Shown piece after piece: positions 1 through 8,039 of a DNA stretch of 64,000 nucleotides (positions are counted from its first letter, which is position 1; every line of letters starts with the position of its first letter). The translations under genes and the position numbers were made by a program. The DNA is from Streptomyces rimosus (lineage in GTDB: Bacteria > Actinomycetota > Actinomycetes > Streptomycetales > Streptomycetaceae). Under the pieces are notes generated by a model. It worked only from the letters and a program-made list of their open reading frames with translations. It did not search any database and was not told where the DNA came from. Location of the stretch: contig NZ_CP023688.1 in assembly GCF_008704655.1 (NCBI RefSeq), forward strand, positions 9,179,001 through 9,243,000, written 5' to 3'.

Positions 1-93
1 GCGGCAACCGCCGATTCTTTTGATCCGGCCCCTACTCCGTCGAATGCCTGTCGAATGCCTTCTGTCAGAACTGCCCGCCGACCGGGAGCGTCG

Positions 94-1140
94 ATGATCC
101 ACCCAGCACACTCAGGACCGGATCACCCAGGACCGGAGTCCTCGATACGGCGGCCCCACGACCCCGACGACCCCACCCCCGACAGGCAAGCCGACCCACC
201 CCACCCCACCTTCGGCGAAGCATTCCGTCAGGCGCTCAAGGCCAGCGGACTGACTTTGCAACGGCTGCACCACCACCTGGCCGTACGCGGCATTTCCGTC
301 AGCCCCGCGACGCTTAGCCATTGGCAACGCGGACGGAGCCAGCCCGAGCGCCAGCAGTCGCTGCGCGCGGTGAGCGAAGTCGAATCCATCCTGAATACGG
401 CGCCGGGTGCGTTGCAAAGCCTCCTGAGCCATCGTCGCCCGCGAGGCAAAGCGCTGGTCACGGGGAAGGAGATATCGGAGGCTCTGTCCCATATTCACAC
501 TCCCGGCTCTCCTCTGCCGGAAGCGCTCGGCGCCGATGCCTACCGGTTCAACGAAAACCTCGTTTCCCTTTCCGTTCAGGAGACGGTTCACCTCGACGAG
601 TACGGGTGCATCGCGCGCTACGCGGTCAGCAACGTCGTACGGGCCACGCGTGACGGCGTACGGCGCCTGACCGCTCACCACCAACTGGACGACCCCGACA
701 CCCCGTCCGTGCAGGTGACCGTCCACTGCGGGCGCCTGAACGCCCTGCGGTTCCACCACGAACTGGGTTCCGCCGTCTTCGACATCGGCTTCGGGCGAGC
801 CCTCGGCCGGGGCGACACGGCGATCATCAACTACACGCTGGACGTCGGCCCCCGCTGGAAGCCATCGGAACACCACGAGCGCGCCCTGCCGTTGAGCGTG
901 CGGCAATATCTGCTGCACATCTACTTCCATCCACGGCACATTCCGGCAGCCGCGTACGGCTACTACCGGCAGAACACCGAAGCCGCCCGCATCGATATAC
1001 GGCCTCTCAGTCTGGATGTTTCGCACAGTGTCCACATCCTGCCTGCGCGATGCGGGCCGGGCGTTTACGGAATTCTCTGGAAGGGGCGACGAGGAGCGGA
1101 CGCGGAGCAGTCGGGGAAGCGCGTTCCGCGCTCCTCGTAA
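94..1140 (+). CDS. Helix-turn-helix (XRE-like) regulatory protein
   Basis: A 348-residue protein with an N-terminal helix-turn-helix at about residues 40-100: a Leu/Ala-rich first helix, then SVSPATLSHWQRGRSQP, a typical XRE recognition-helix pattern. The remaining 250 residues have no motif I recognise; they are soluble and His/Arg-rich, and probably form a sensing or effector domain. The ATG at 94 is preferred because GGGAG lies 5 nt upstream. An in-frame ATG at 55 has no ribosome site and lies in a tandem duplication (GTCGAATGCCT twice, 39-60). The gene ends 18 nt from the 3' end of the convergent hydrolase gene. DNA binding is inferred from the HTH; target and ligand are unknown. Confidence 0.72.
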   Translation: MIHPAHSGPDHPGPESSIRRPHDPDDPTPDRQADPPHPTFGEAFRQALKASGLTLQRLHHHLAVRGISVSPATLSHWQRGRSQPERQQSLRAVSEVESILNTAPGALQSLLSHRRPRGKALVTGKEISEALSHIHTPGSPLPEALGADAYRFNENLVSLSVQETVHLDEYGCIARYAVSNVVRATRDGVRRLTAHHQLDDPDTPSVQVTVHCGRLNALRFHHELGSAVFDIGFGRALGRGDTAIINYTLDVGPRWKPSEHHERALPLSVRQYLLHIYFHPRHIPAAAYGYYRQNTEAARIDIRPLSLDVSHSVHILPARCGPGVYGILWKGRRGADAEQSGKRVPRSS

Positions 1141-1158
1141 CCGATCTGCTCCCCATCC

Positions 1159-2055
1159 TCAGTCGGCCAAGGCGCGGCGCAGCACCGCCCCGAGTTCGGC
1201 GATCTGCCGTTGTGAGACCTCGGCGGACAGAATGGCCTGTGAGCCGTGGAAGGTGCCGGACCACTGGTGCAGTTCGACCGGGACCCCGGCCTGGAGCAGG
1301 CGCAGCCCGTAGGCGATGTCCTCGTCGCGGTTGGGGCACAGCTCCGCGGTGGCGATGTAGGCGGGCGGCAGGCCGGACAGGTCGGTGGCCCGGGCGGGGG
1401 CGGCGTACGGTGTGGCCGGCGCGGAGCCCAGGTAGTGCCGCCAACTGGCCGTGACCTTGCTGCGGTTCATCCAGGGCGTGTCGGTGAAGTTGCGCTGCGA
1501 CCAGGTCTCCTGCCGGTCGTCGAGTTCGGGCTGGCTGAGCAGCTGGTAGCAGAGCGGTGGTCCCTGCTGGTCGCGGGCCCGCAGGGCCACCGCGGCCGCG
1601 AGCCCGCCACCGGCGCTGTGTCCGCCGACCGCGATCCGGTCCGGGCTGATGCCCAGCTCGGCCGCGTGCTCGGCCGTCCAGGCCAGTACGGCGTAGGCGT
1701 CGTCCAGGGCGGCCGGGAACGGGTGCTCGGGGGCCAGGCGGTAGCCCACCGAGATCACCACCGCGCCGGAGAGACCGGCGAGCCGGGTGGCCCACGGGTG
1801 CTCGGTGTTCAGGTCGCCCATGACGAACCCGCCGCCGTGCAGCGACACGAGGGCGCCCCGCGCTTCGTTCGGGCGGTAGATACGTACCGGTACGTCCGGG
1901 TCGGCGGGCACCGTACGGTCCTCGATGACCAGCCCTGTGGTGTCCGGCGGCGGCAGCTTGGCCGCCAGGTCGGCGAAGTTCTTGCGGGCGGTGACCGGGT
2001 CGTCCAGGTCGGCCGGTGGGAACAGCGGCAGAAACGCTTCGAGTTCGGGATCCAT
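1159..2055 (-). CDS. Alpha/beta hydrolase, hormone-sensitive-lipase type esterase
   Basis: A 298-residue cytoplasmic esterase of the HSL (family IV) group. The oxyanion-hole motif HGGG is at residues 73-76. The nucleophile Ser147 lies in GGHSAGGG. The acid is probably the Asp in NRDED near residue 245, and the His is in GTFHG near the C terminus. Such enzymes hydrolyse short acyl esters; the natural substrate cannot be told. Two starts are possible: ATG at 2064, or ATG at 2055 with AGGA about 8 nt upstream. I chose 2055. It is transcribed divergently from a PucR regulator that starts 108 bp away, so that regulator may control it. Confidence 0.85.
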   Translation of the reverse strand: MDPELEAFLPLFPPADLDDPVTARKNFADLAAKLPPPDTTGLVIEDRTVPADPDVPVRIYRPNEARGALVSLHGGGFVMGDLNTEHPWATRLAGLSGAVVISVGYRLAPEHPFPAALDDAYAVLAWTAEHAAELGISPDRIAVGGHSAGGGLAAAVALRARDQQGPPLCYQLLSQPELDDRQETWSQRNFTDTPWMNRSKVTASWRHYLGSAPATPYAAPARATDLSGLPPAYIATAELCPNRDEDIAYGLRLLQAGVPVELHQWSGTFHGSQAILSAEVSQRQIAELGAVLRRALAD

Positions 2056-2150
2056 GCCGTTCATCCTGGCGGCTGCCGTCCCCGGGCACGTCCGCCAACT
2101 GTCGCGCATCCCACCCCGGTTCCGCACCGACCGGCGCGCCCCTGTCCTTC

Positions 2151-2156
2151 TATGCT
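2151..2156 (+). promoter_or_regulatory. Probable -10 element of a leaderless promoter for the PucR gene
   Basis: TATGCT (4 of 6 matches to TATAAT) ends 6 nt before the ATG at 2163 and no Shine-Dalgarno sequence is visible. Transcription would start at or next to the ATG. No good -35 element is seen. The same geometry recurs before several other genes in the window. Confidence 0.45.
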
Positions 2157-2162
2157 CCTGCC

Positions 2163-3197
2163 ATGGAGGCACTGGCCGTACGGCTGTCAGGACTGGACGC
2201 GTACGTCGACGGCGCGATGCGCGTCATCACGTTCTACGACACGCTGATGCGCCGGCGGGTGGATCTTCCCGCGCTGGCCCGGGCCTCGGCAGGCCTGGCC
2301 GAGTGCGTGGCCGCGATCTGCCTGCACGGCACGGGGCGCGCGATCCGTTTCGCGCCCGACGGCCGGCCGGCGCCCGCCCCGCCGCAGCCCGCCTCCACCA
2401 CCGTGCCGATCACCCTTGACGACGAGGAGATCGGCACGGTGTGGCTGGAGCGCCCCGGCCCGCCCAATCCGCTCGACGAAGTGCTCCTGGAACGGCTCGC
2501 GCTGGCTTCCGCGGCCGCCGCCGAGCGTTACGGCCCGGCCCGCACCACCATGGCCGACCCCGCCCTCGTCGAACTGGCCATCAGCCCCGACAGCGACGAG
2601 GCCGCGCGGGCCCGGGCGCTGCGGCTGCTGGGGTTCGCCGCCGGCCTGCCGGTCCATGTCGTCGCCGTACGCACCCGGCTCCCACTCGACCGGATCGGCG
2701 CGCTGATCTGCCCGGCCCGCCCCGTGAAGGCGGCGCCCCTCGCCGAGGTGGGCGTCCTCCTGGCCACCACCGTGGACCGGACCCGCTTCCCGGCCGGGGC
2801 CCACGCGGGCATCGGCGCCGCCGACAGCCCGCACCGCTCCTGGCAGCAGGCCCGTACCGCCCTGCGTTTCACCACCCCGCGCCGCCCGGTCCTCCACCAC
2901 ACCGACCTGGGCGCCGTGGCCCTCCTCGCCGAGGTGCCCCGGGACGCCATACGCGACAACACCGACGTGGCCGCGATCGCCCGCCTCGCCGCCCACCCCG
3001 AAGACCTCGAAACCCTCGACGCCTACTGCGCCACCGGCTCCCTGCGCCGGGCCGCCGACCTCCTCCACCTCCACCACAGCAGCGTCTCCCGCCGCCTCGC
3101 GCAGATCTCGGACGCCCTGGACATCGACCTCACCGACCCCATGGGATTGACCCGGGCCACGTTTGCCCTCACGGCGTGGCGGCTGCTTGACGGCTGA
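2163..3197 (+). CDS. PucR-family helix-turn-helix transcriptional regulator
   Basis: A 344-residue regulator. The C terminus (about 280-344) has the PucR/CdaR-type HTH pattern: a conserved segment TLDAYCATGSLRRAADLLHLHHSSVSRRLAQI, quoted here only as key elements (LRRAADLLHLHHSSVSRRL), followed by a short tail. The N-terminal half is an Ala/Leu-rich GAF-like or PucR sensory region. The middle HAGIGAADSPHRSWQQARTA is the GGDEF-like/PucR linker seen in this family. It is divergent to the esterase gene, which suggests local control. It has no ribosome site and a -10-like hexamer 6 nt upstream. The family usually senses small metabolites; the effector is unknown. Confidence 0.8.
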   Translation: MEALAVRLSGLDAYVDGAMRVITFYDTLMRRRVDLPALARASAGLAECVAAICLHGTGRAIRFAPDGRPAPAPPQPASTTVPITLDDEEIGTVWLERPGPPNPLDEVLLERLALASAAAAERYGPARTTMADPALVELAISPDSDEAARARALRLLGFAAGLPVHVVAVRTRLPLDRIGALICPARPVKAAPLAEVGVLLATTVDRTRFPAGAHAGIGAADSPHRSWQQARTALRFTTPRRPVLHHTDLGAVALLAEVPRDAIRDNTDVAAIARLAAHPEDLETLDAYCATGSLRRAADLLHLHHSSVSRRLAQISDALDIDLTDPMGLTRATFALTAWRLLDG

Positions 3198-3198
3198 G

Positions 3199-3227
3199 GA
3201 CGGTGGGGCGCCGCTGCGGCCACCGTC
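3199..3227 (+). terminator. Hairpin terminator after the PucR gene
   Basis: GACGGTGG (3199-3206) pairs with CCACCGTC (3220-3227) around a GC-rich loop, directly after the pucR stop codon. There is no T-tract, which is common for Streptomyces terminators. Confidence 0.5.
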
Positions 3228-3289
3228 GGGCCCTCGCGAACCCACATATGCAGTACGACCCCACCCCGCCCCCTACCGGCCCATGTCAC

Positions 3290-3320
3290 TTGACCTTGTC
3301 GCAGCGACAACGTTTCTACT
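3290..3320 (+). promoter_or_regulatory. MerR-type promoter and operator, probably autoregulatory and leaderless
   Basis: A -35-like TTGACC (3290-3295) and -10-like TCTACT (3315-3320) are separated by 19 bp, the elongated spacing typical of MerR-controlled promoters. A perfect 15-bp palindrome, TTGTCGCAGCGACAA, fills 3296-3310 in the spacer. The -10 element ends 6 nt before the ATG at 3327, so the mRNA would begin at the start codon. This is the classic architecture for DNA-distortion activation by a MerR dimer. Confidence 0.75.
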
Positions 3321-3326
3321 GCTGTC

Positions 3327-4124
3327 ATGCGCATCGGAGAGCTCGCCGGAACTGCCGGCATCACCACCCGCGCCGTGCGGCACTACCACCGCATCGGGCT
3401 GCTGCCCGAGCCGCCGCGGCAGCCCAACGGGTACCGCGAGTACTCGCTGCGCGACGCCGCGGAGCTGGCCCGTATCCGGCGGCTCACCGAGCTCGGACTG
3501 AGCCTGGACGAGGTGAAGGACGCGCTGGCGGACGACGCGGGCAAGGACCTGGTCGAGATCCTCACCGAGCTGGACGCCGACCTGGCCCGCCAAGAGGAGG
3601 CCATCCGGCAGCGCCGCGCCCGCCTGCATCAGCTGCTCCAGCAGGCCGCGCAGTCCGGGCGGCTGCCCGCGGAGGCCCCTGTGTCGCCCGAGCTCGCGGC
3701 CGTCTTCGACGACATGGCCCGCGCTTCGGCGCGACTGCCCGGGCCGGAACCGGCGATGGCGGCCAAGGAGCGGCAGCTCCTCGCCCTGCTGGAGACCGGC
3801 TCGCCGGGCGGCGACCGCGGTTGGCTGGACGCCATGGTGCACAGCCTCACCGCCGACCCGGAGGCCATGCGGCGCGCCTACGCCGTCTACGCCCGGCTGG
3901 ACGAGCTGGCTGAAGCCGCGCAGGACGACCCCCGGGTGGAGGAGACCGCCCGGGCCATCGCCGACAGCGTCCCGGACGAGGCGGCCCAGGCAATGACCCT
4001 CCGGAACTCCGGCGACGCCGGCGAGCACGGCGGCTTCGCGGACGCCTTCTTCGCGGACTTCGCCCCCGCCCAGGCCGCGGCCATGCACCGCGCCATCGAG
4101 CTGCTGCGGGAGCGTGCCAGGTGA
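3327..4124 (+). CDS. MerR-family transcriptional regulator
   Basis: A 265-residue regulator. The winged HTH at residues 1-70 begins MRIGELAGTAGITTRAVRHY and continues with the IGLLPEP and NGYREYS elements that define MerR proteins. A long coiled-coil dimerisation helix follows at about 75-115. An Ala/Glu-rich C-terminal domain of about 140 residues has no Cys cluster, so it is not a metal sensor; it resembles the drug- or ligand-sensing type. It has its own MerR-type promoter and operator immediately upstream. Its stop codon overlaps the GTG of the next (broken) membrane gene, so the two formed a translationally coupled operon. Confidence 0.88.
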   Translation: MRIGELAGTAGITTRAVRHYHRIGLLPEPPRQPNGYREYSLRDAAELARIRRLTELGLSLDEVKDALADDAGKDLVEILTELDADLARQEEAIRQRRARLHQLLQQAAQSGRLPAEAPVSPELAAVFDDMARASARLPGPEPAMAAKERQLLALLETGSPGGDRGWLDAMVHSLTADPEAMRRAYAVYARLDELAEAAQDDPRVEETARAIADSVPDEAAQAMTLRNSGDAGEHGGFADAFFADFAPAQAAAMHRAIELLRERAR

Positions 4125-4884
4125 GAACGCTGCGAAAGGCCGTGCACTGGGGTTTCGTCGCACTCCTGCCTCTTGAAACTGGTCCTGGTCCTGTGTGTGG
4201 CCGGCGGGGTACGGATACCCGCGGTCGCCCGGTCGCCCGGTCGCCCGGTCGCCCGGTCGCCCGGTCGCCCGGCCAGCGGTGGAGCTTGCCGTGCCCGTGC
4301 TCATGATCACGGCAGCCGTACTGCTCGCCCTCGACCACCGCAGGCACCGCCGGGACGGTCTCGACCATCGTTCCGCCGTCGCCGCCGCGCTCGCCGACAC
4401 CGTCCCGGCGGCCGTACGCAAGCTGACGGCCCACGAGCTCTTCCTCTCCACCAGCTTCCTGCGCTGGGTGACCCACCGCGGCCCGCACGGCGTACGCGCC
4501 GGCGACCTGCCCGCCCCGTACGCCCCCGGCCAGGTGGCGGTCACCTACGGCTTCCTCTTCGACGGCTCACTGCGCCTGCGCTACGGCGCCCTGCTGGACA
4601 TCCGCATCCCGGCCGACCGCATAGCCTCCGTACGCCTGGACCGGCAGTTCCCGAGCGACAAGCTGGCCGCCGTGAAACGAAAACGACGTCACCGACATGG
4701 CCGTAGCCGGCCAGACGACCATCACCGTCGAATTCACCGAGCCCGTCCGTTACATACGAGCCTGGGCAAGCCCACCGAGGCCCGCACGTTCCGCTTTTAC
4801 GCTGACGATGCCGCGCCAGTTGTGGCGGCGCTGAGGGCGGGCCGCTCAGAGGGCGGCCTCCGCCCCCAAGCCGGCCGACGCTAA
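4121..4884 (+). pseudogene. Frameshifted membrane-protein gene coupled to merR
   Basis: Reads as one protein of about 250 residues only if the frame changes four times. The GTG at 4121 (overlapping the merR TGA) gives VRTLRKAVHWGFVALLPLE. About 4172 the sense moves to another frame (LVLVLCVAGGVRIP). It crosses the octanucleotide array (4223-4270) into the frame that carries a long conserved-looking stretch (RKLTAHELFLSTSFLRWVT, positions 4415-4470). Near 4680 an extra A in an AAAA run shifts it to NDVTDMAVAGQTTITVEFTE. Near 4765 a missing C returns it to GKPTEARTFRFYADDAAPVV. It looks like an integral membrane protein of unknown function. The shifts may be true decay, or some may be homopolymer sequencing errors. 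Confidence 0.7.
4223..4270 (+). repeat. Six perfect copies of an 8-bp unit (GGTCGCCC)
   Basis: Six head-to-tail copies of GGTCGCCC run without mismatch through the 5' part of the membrane gene that overlaps merR. The unit length is not a multiple of three, so each gain or loss of a copy changes the reading frame. That is the structure of a slipped-strand contingency locus, although it may only be a by-product of gene decay. Confidence 0.9.
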
Positions 4885-4916
4885 CCGTATCCAGCCGCAA
4901 CATTCCCTCCTCGGCA

Positions 4917-5846
4917 TCACCCGCCCACCCACCCCTCAGCAGCCAGCCGCCTCAGCCGGGCCATGACCGTCTGCGCTGCCGGGCTGGTCCAGCGGCTGCG
5001 GTGGCGGAGCATGAGAATGGGGAATTCGGGGAAATTCCGGAGTGTGTGGAGTCGGCCGGAAGCCAGGTCGGCGGCGACGCTGACCACTGGCAGCAGGGCG
5101 AGACCGAGGCCGGCCTCGACGCAGGCGCGTACGGCCTCGATACTGCCGAAACGGGTGATGCGGGGAGGCTCGCCGGGCGTAGCGAGCAACTGGCGGGCGA
5201 AATCGTCGCTATAGCAACAACCCTCTTCAAGCAGGAAGAAAGTCTGTTCACTCAGTTCGGCCAACTCGCCCAAGTCGACCTGTTCGCCTGGGTGGCGCGG
5301 TGACGTCTCGGCCTCAACCCATGAATGGCCGGGCGCCGCGACGAGCGCCAACGGCTCGTGTCCGATGACCTCCGTCTCCAAATGCGGTATGTCGACGCGG
5401 GATTCGAGGAGCAGGGAGACATCGACACGGCCCGAGCTCAGCTGCTCCGATGCCTCCGACGGACTGCCCACTGCTCGCATGTGAATCTCGACGGTGGGCA
5501 AGTCCCGGCTCAGCGCTGCCACCGCCAGCGGCAGGCGGTAGGCGCACAGGGATTCGCTGGCGCCGAGGGTGACGCTGCCCTCGATCGGGGCCGCGGTGTG
5601 CGCCTCGTGGTGGAGGCGGTCCTCGGCGTCCAGCACGTGTTGGGCCCGCTCAAGGAGGCGGGCTCCGGTGTCGGTGAGGACGGCTCCGGAGGGCAGGCGG
5701 TCGAAGAGCCGTACGCGCAGGTCCTTTTCCAGGGCGCGGATCTGCACGGTGACGGTCGACTGGGCCAGGTGGAGTTCCGCAGCGGCGGCGGTGAAGCTTC
5801 CGGTGCGGGCCAGGGTGGTGAAGGTCCGCAGCAGGCGGGTGTCCAA
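4917..5846 (-). CDS. LysR-family transcriptional regulator
   Basis: A 309-residue LysR protein. The N-terminal winged HTH (residues 1-60) begins LDTRLLRTFTTLARTGSF and contains AAAELHLAQSTVTVQIRALE. The substrate-binding domain follows (about 90-300), with a Cys pair (EEGCCYSDD) near residue 210 that might sense redox or thiols. The TTG at 5846 is chosen because GGGAGG lies 6 nt upstream and the family begins just here; a longer in-frame extension upstream has no support. It is divergent from a PhzF-family gene 142 bp away, which is its likely target. Confidence 0.88.
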   Translation of the reverse strand: MDTRLLRTFTTLARTGSFTAAAAELHLAQSTVTVQIRALEKDLRVRLFDRLPSGAVLTDTGARLLERAQHVLDAEDRLHHEAHTAAPIEGSVTLGASESLCAYRLPLAVAALSRDLPTVEIHMRAVGSPSEASEQLSSGRVDVSLLLESRVDIPHLETEVIGHEPLALVAAPGHSWVEAETSPRHPGEQVDLGELAELSEQTFFLLEEGCCYSDDFARQLLATPGEPPRITRFGSIEAVRACVEAGLGLALLPVVSVAADLASGRLHTLRNFPEFPILMLRHRSRWTSPAAQTVMARLRRLAAEGWVGG

Positions 5847-5941
5847 GGGATGCCTCCCGTCTCTTCCGTCCGGCCTCCGTGCACGGAGGCACGCGGCGCC
5901 CTTCGGCCAAGGGCCCATCGAAGATACCGATGGCAGCTCTC

Positions 5942-5953
5942 ATGATCAATCAT
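5942..5953. promoter_or_regulatory. Inverted repeat between LysR and PhzF genes, candidate operator
   Basis: ATGAT-CA-ATCAT forms a perfect dyad in the intergenic region shared by the divergent lysR and phzF genes, about 36 bp upstream of the PhzF start. It is a plausible LysR-type binding site, though the spacing is shorter than the usual T-N11-A box. Confidence 0.35.
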
Positions 5954-5988
5954 TGGACGTGATAGCGGTTGGTTGGGATGCTGAAGGC

Positions 5989-6855
5989 ATGGAGATTCTG
6001 CGTTACAGCGCTTTCACCGACCGGCCCGATGGAGGCAACCCCGCGGGGGTGGTCCTCGACGCTCAGGGACTTGATGAGACGGACATGCTCCGTATCGCGA
6101 AGGAGGTGGGGTTCTCCGAGACGGCTTTCGTCACCGCCGCGGAGACGCCCGACGGGACTCACACGCCCGACCGCACCCACCGCGTCCGCTACTTCAGCCC
6201 CCGCGCGGAGGTCGACTTCTGCGGTCACGCCACCGTCGCCACCGCCGTCGCCCTCGCCGAACGCGGCGCACCCGGAGCGCTGGCCTTTCAGACCAACGCC
6301 GGACGTGTCGACGTGATGACCGAAAGGACCGAAGCGGACGGGCACGGCTTTCGCGCAACGCTCACCAGCGTCTCCGCCTCCTCGGAGCCGGTCGCACCTC
6401 AGCACCTCGCTTCCGCTCTCGAAGCGCTGGGCTGGTCCGAGGACGATCTGGACCCCGCCTTTCCGGCCCATGTGGCTTTCGCCGGTAATTACCATTTGAT
6501 CCTGGCAGCCGCTTCCCGGGAACGCCTGGCTCGACTCGATTACGACTTCGAGGCACTGGAAGCACTTTCCCGTGACCAGAGCTGGACCACCGTTCACCTT
6601 TTCCACCGGCAGACCGACACCCTCTTCCACGCACGCGATCCCTTCCCCCTCGGCGGAGTGGTCGAGGACCCGGCGACCGGTGCGGCGGCTGCGGCTTTCG
6701 GCGGCTACCTGCGTGCGATCGGATGGGAAGCGGTCGGCACCCCCATAACGGTGCTGCAGGGTTACGACATGGGCCGGCCGAGCCTGCTCACCGTCACCAC
6801 CGACGCGTCCGACCCGCGCGTGAGCGTGAGCGGCCAGGCCGTCGTACTCACCTGA
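5989..6855 (+). CDS. PhzF-family isomerase/epimerase
   Basis: A 288-residue protein of the PhzF/diaminopimelate-epimerase fold. The N-terminal GGNPAGVV motif is at residues 15-22. The catalytic Glu44 lies in GFSETAFV. YFSPRAEVDFCGHATVATA in the middle and VEDPATGAAAAAFGG near residue 230 complete the signature. Family members isomerise small metabolites such as DHHA in phenazine synthesis, but no phenazine genes are present, so the substrate is unknown. No strong ribosome site is seen; GAAGG lies close to the ATG. It is paired divergently with a LysR regulator. Confidence 0.87.
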   Translation: MEILRYSAFTDRPDGGNPAGVVLDAQGLDETDMLRIAKEVGFSETAFVTAAETPDGTHTPDRTHRVRYFSPRAEVDFCGHATVATAVALAERGAPGALAFQTNAGRVDVMTERTEADGHGFRATLTSVSASSEPVAPQHLASALEALGWSEDDLDPAFPAHVAFAGNYHLILAAASRERLARLDYDFEALEALSRDQSWTTVHLFHRQTDTLFHARDPFPLGGVVEDPATGAAAAAFGGYLRAIGWEAVGTPITVLQGYDMGRPSLLTVTTDASDPRVSVSGQAVVLT

Positions 6856-6956
6856 CCCGGTGTTGGGGCGGCCTGAGAGTCAGACGATCTGTGTATAGCG
6901 TCTGACCTGAGCAAATGTGCTCCTTGCAGGCGTTGCAGTTCCCGGAGTCGAGGGGG

Positions 6957-7323
6957 GCGGGGCTGAATCTGTTCCGCACGATGGGCGGCGGTGTGAGCGA
7001 GGTCGCGCCGCGTCTTGCTGAGGTCGAGGCAGATGGAGGTGCAGCATCTCATCGAGGCGCACATGAAGACGATCCTGGGCGTGCGGTTCCTGGCGAGCGA
7101 GTACGTCATCGACCGTGTCGAGGGCGGGCGGATCGACTCGCTGGGGCTCGACGAGAACGGTGCCCCTGTGATCGTCGAGTACAAGTGCGGTACCGACGCA
7201 GGCATGATCAATCAGGGTGTCTGCTACATGGTCTGGCTGATGAAGCACAACGACGCCTCCCGGAGTCGGGTCCGCACCGTCCGGAGTCGGGACCTGCAGC
7301 ACCTCGTCCCGTCCGTAGAGTGA
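6957..7323 (+). pseudogene. Broken NucS/DUF-type endonuclease-like gene
   Basis: One frame gives LNLFRTMGGGVSEVAPRLAEVEAD (6957-7030). After a frameshift near 7030 the next frame continues with VQHLIEAHMKTILGVRFLASEY and GRIDSLGLDENGAPVIVEYK. This is the Streptomyces protein family with an Asp/Glu-x-Lys nuclease-like core (VIVEYK) related to NucS/DUF91-type endonucleases. The 3' end is also damaged: CCGGAGTCGG occurs twice 23 bp apart (7259 and 7282), as if a short duplication had inserted, and the ORF then stops at 7323, well short of the expected length. The product would be non-functional. Confidence 0.72.
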
Positions 7324-7492
7324 TCTCGCAGGTCTGCTCAGCCCGTGCCACGCCGCCGCCTCCTTCGTCCTGGCCGGTCCGGCGGTGTGCTTGTGACGGC
7401 ATGACACATCCAGCGGAACTCCTGGCGCGCCCCGCCCCGCTCCCTTTCGCTCCCACAACCTCGGGGCCGGGGTTCTTCCAGGCATCCGAAAA

Positions 7493-7527
7493 AGGCGCCT
7501 GACACGGGCTCTGCCCGTCAGGCGCCT
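7493..7527. terminator. Strong bidirectional hairpin terminator
   Basis: AGGCGCCTGAC (7493-7503) and GTCAGGCGCCT (7517-7527) are perfectly complementary, and GGGC/GCCC in the loop can pair further. It lies between the NucS-like pseudogene (+) and the 3' end of the minus-strand membrane gene at 7574. Nothing else is seen in 7324-7573. Confidence 0.75.
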
Positions 7528-7573
7528 GTCTGCTCGATGAGCTGACTGACCTGCTCACGGATGCCGTCCGGAG

Positions 7574-7972
7574 TCAACCCCAGTTGAGCCATGCCCACAG
7601 GGCGAACGCCACGACGAATCCGACGGACAGTTGAATTGTCAGCCGCTTGTTCGCCGGGCCCGCTTTGCTGGCCGGCGTGCCCAGCGGGTCCTCACCCTGC
7701 TTCACCGCTATGAGCATGTCCGCGCGCCGCCCTATGACACCGAGAATCAGCCCGACGGACACGGTGGAATAGATGGAGAGGAGTTTGGTGAAATCGTGCC
7801 CACGCAGCTTCCCGAGCACCGTCAGGAAGACAATACCGAAGAGGGGGATCATGGCGATCTGCGCCTTGGCCCGGGACGTTGGCATCATGGGCAGCCAGAC
7901 CGCGAGGAAAAGGACCGTCGTGCCGACAGCGATGATCCACCAGACATTTACGGGGATGTGCGGGGCGTGCAA
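7574..7972 (-). CDS. Small four-helix membrane protein, possible immunity protein for the ALF-repeat protein
   Basis: A 132-residue protein with four hydrophobic helices: about residues 10-30 (WWIIAVGTTVLFLAVWL), 38-55 (IAMIPLFGIVFLTVL), 65-85 (IYSTVSVGLILGVIG) and 112-130 (IQLSVGFVVAFALWAWL). The charged loop KQGEDPLGTPASKAGPANKR precedes the last helix. The TTG at 7972 follows AGGGAG by 6 nt; a GTG at 7990 is the alternative. The gene lies 67 bp downstream of the secreted ALF-repeat gene on the same strand, with a long hairpin between them. The function is unknown. An immunity role is only an inference from gene order and membrane location. Confidence 0.7.
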   Translation of the reverse strand: MHAPHIPVNVWWIIAVGTTVLFLAVWLPMMPTSRAKAQIAMIPLFGIVFLTVLGKLRGHDFTKLLSIYSTVSVGLILGVIGRRADMLIAVKQGEDPLGTPASKAGPANKRLTIQLSVGFVVAFALWAWLNWG

Positions 7973-7990
7973 GATTCTCTCCCTTACCAC

Positions 7991-8016
7991 TGTGGGGCCC
8001 GCGAGCGGGCCCCACA
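7991..8016 (-). terminator. Perfect 12-bp hairpin between the ALF-repeat gene and the membrane gene
   Basis: TGTGGGGCCCGC (7991-8002) and GCGGGCCCCACA (8005-8016) are perfectly complementary. On the minus strand it lies 24 nt after the ALF-repeat stop codon and just before the ribosome site of the next gene. It could end most transcripts of the large gene or attenuate expression of the small downstream membrane gene. No T-tract follows. Confidence 0.6.
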
Positions 8017-8039
8017 GCTCAGCTCTATAAAAGGTTCGG

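Noticed and set aside
4195..4884. Treating the merR-coupled ORF as an intact 229-residue protein starting at 4195
   Set aside because: The sequence makes sense only with frame changes at about 4172, in the octanucleotide array and near 4680 and 4765; the open frame alone gives low-complexity residues at both ends.
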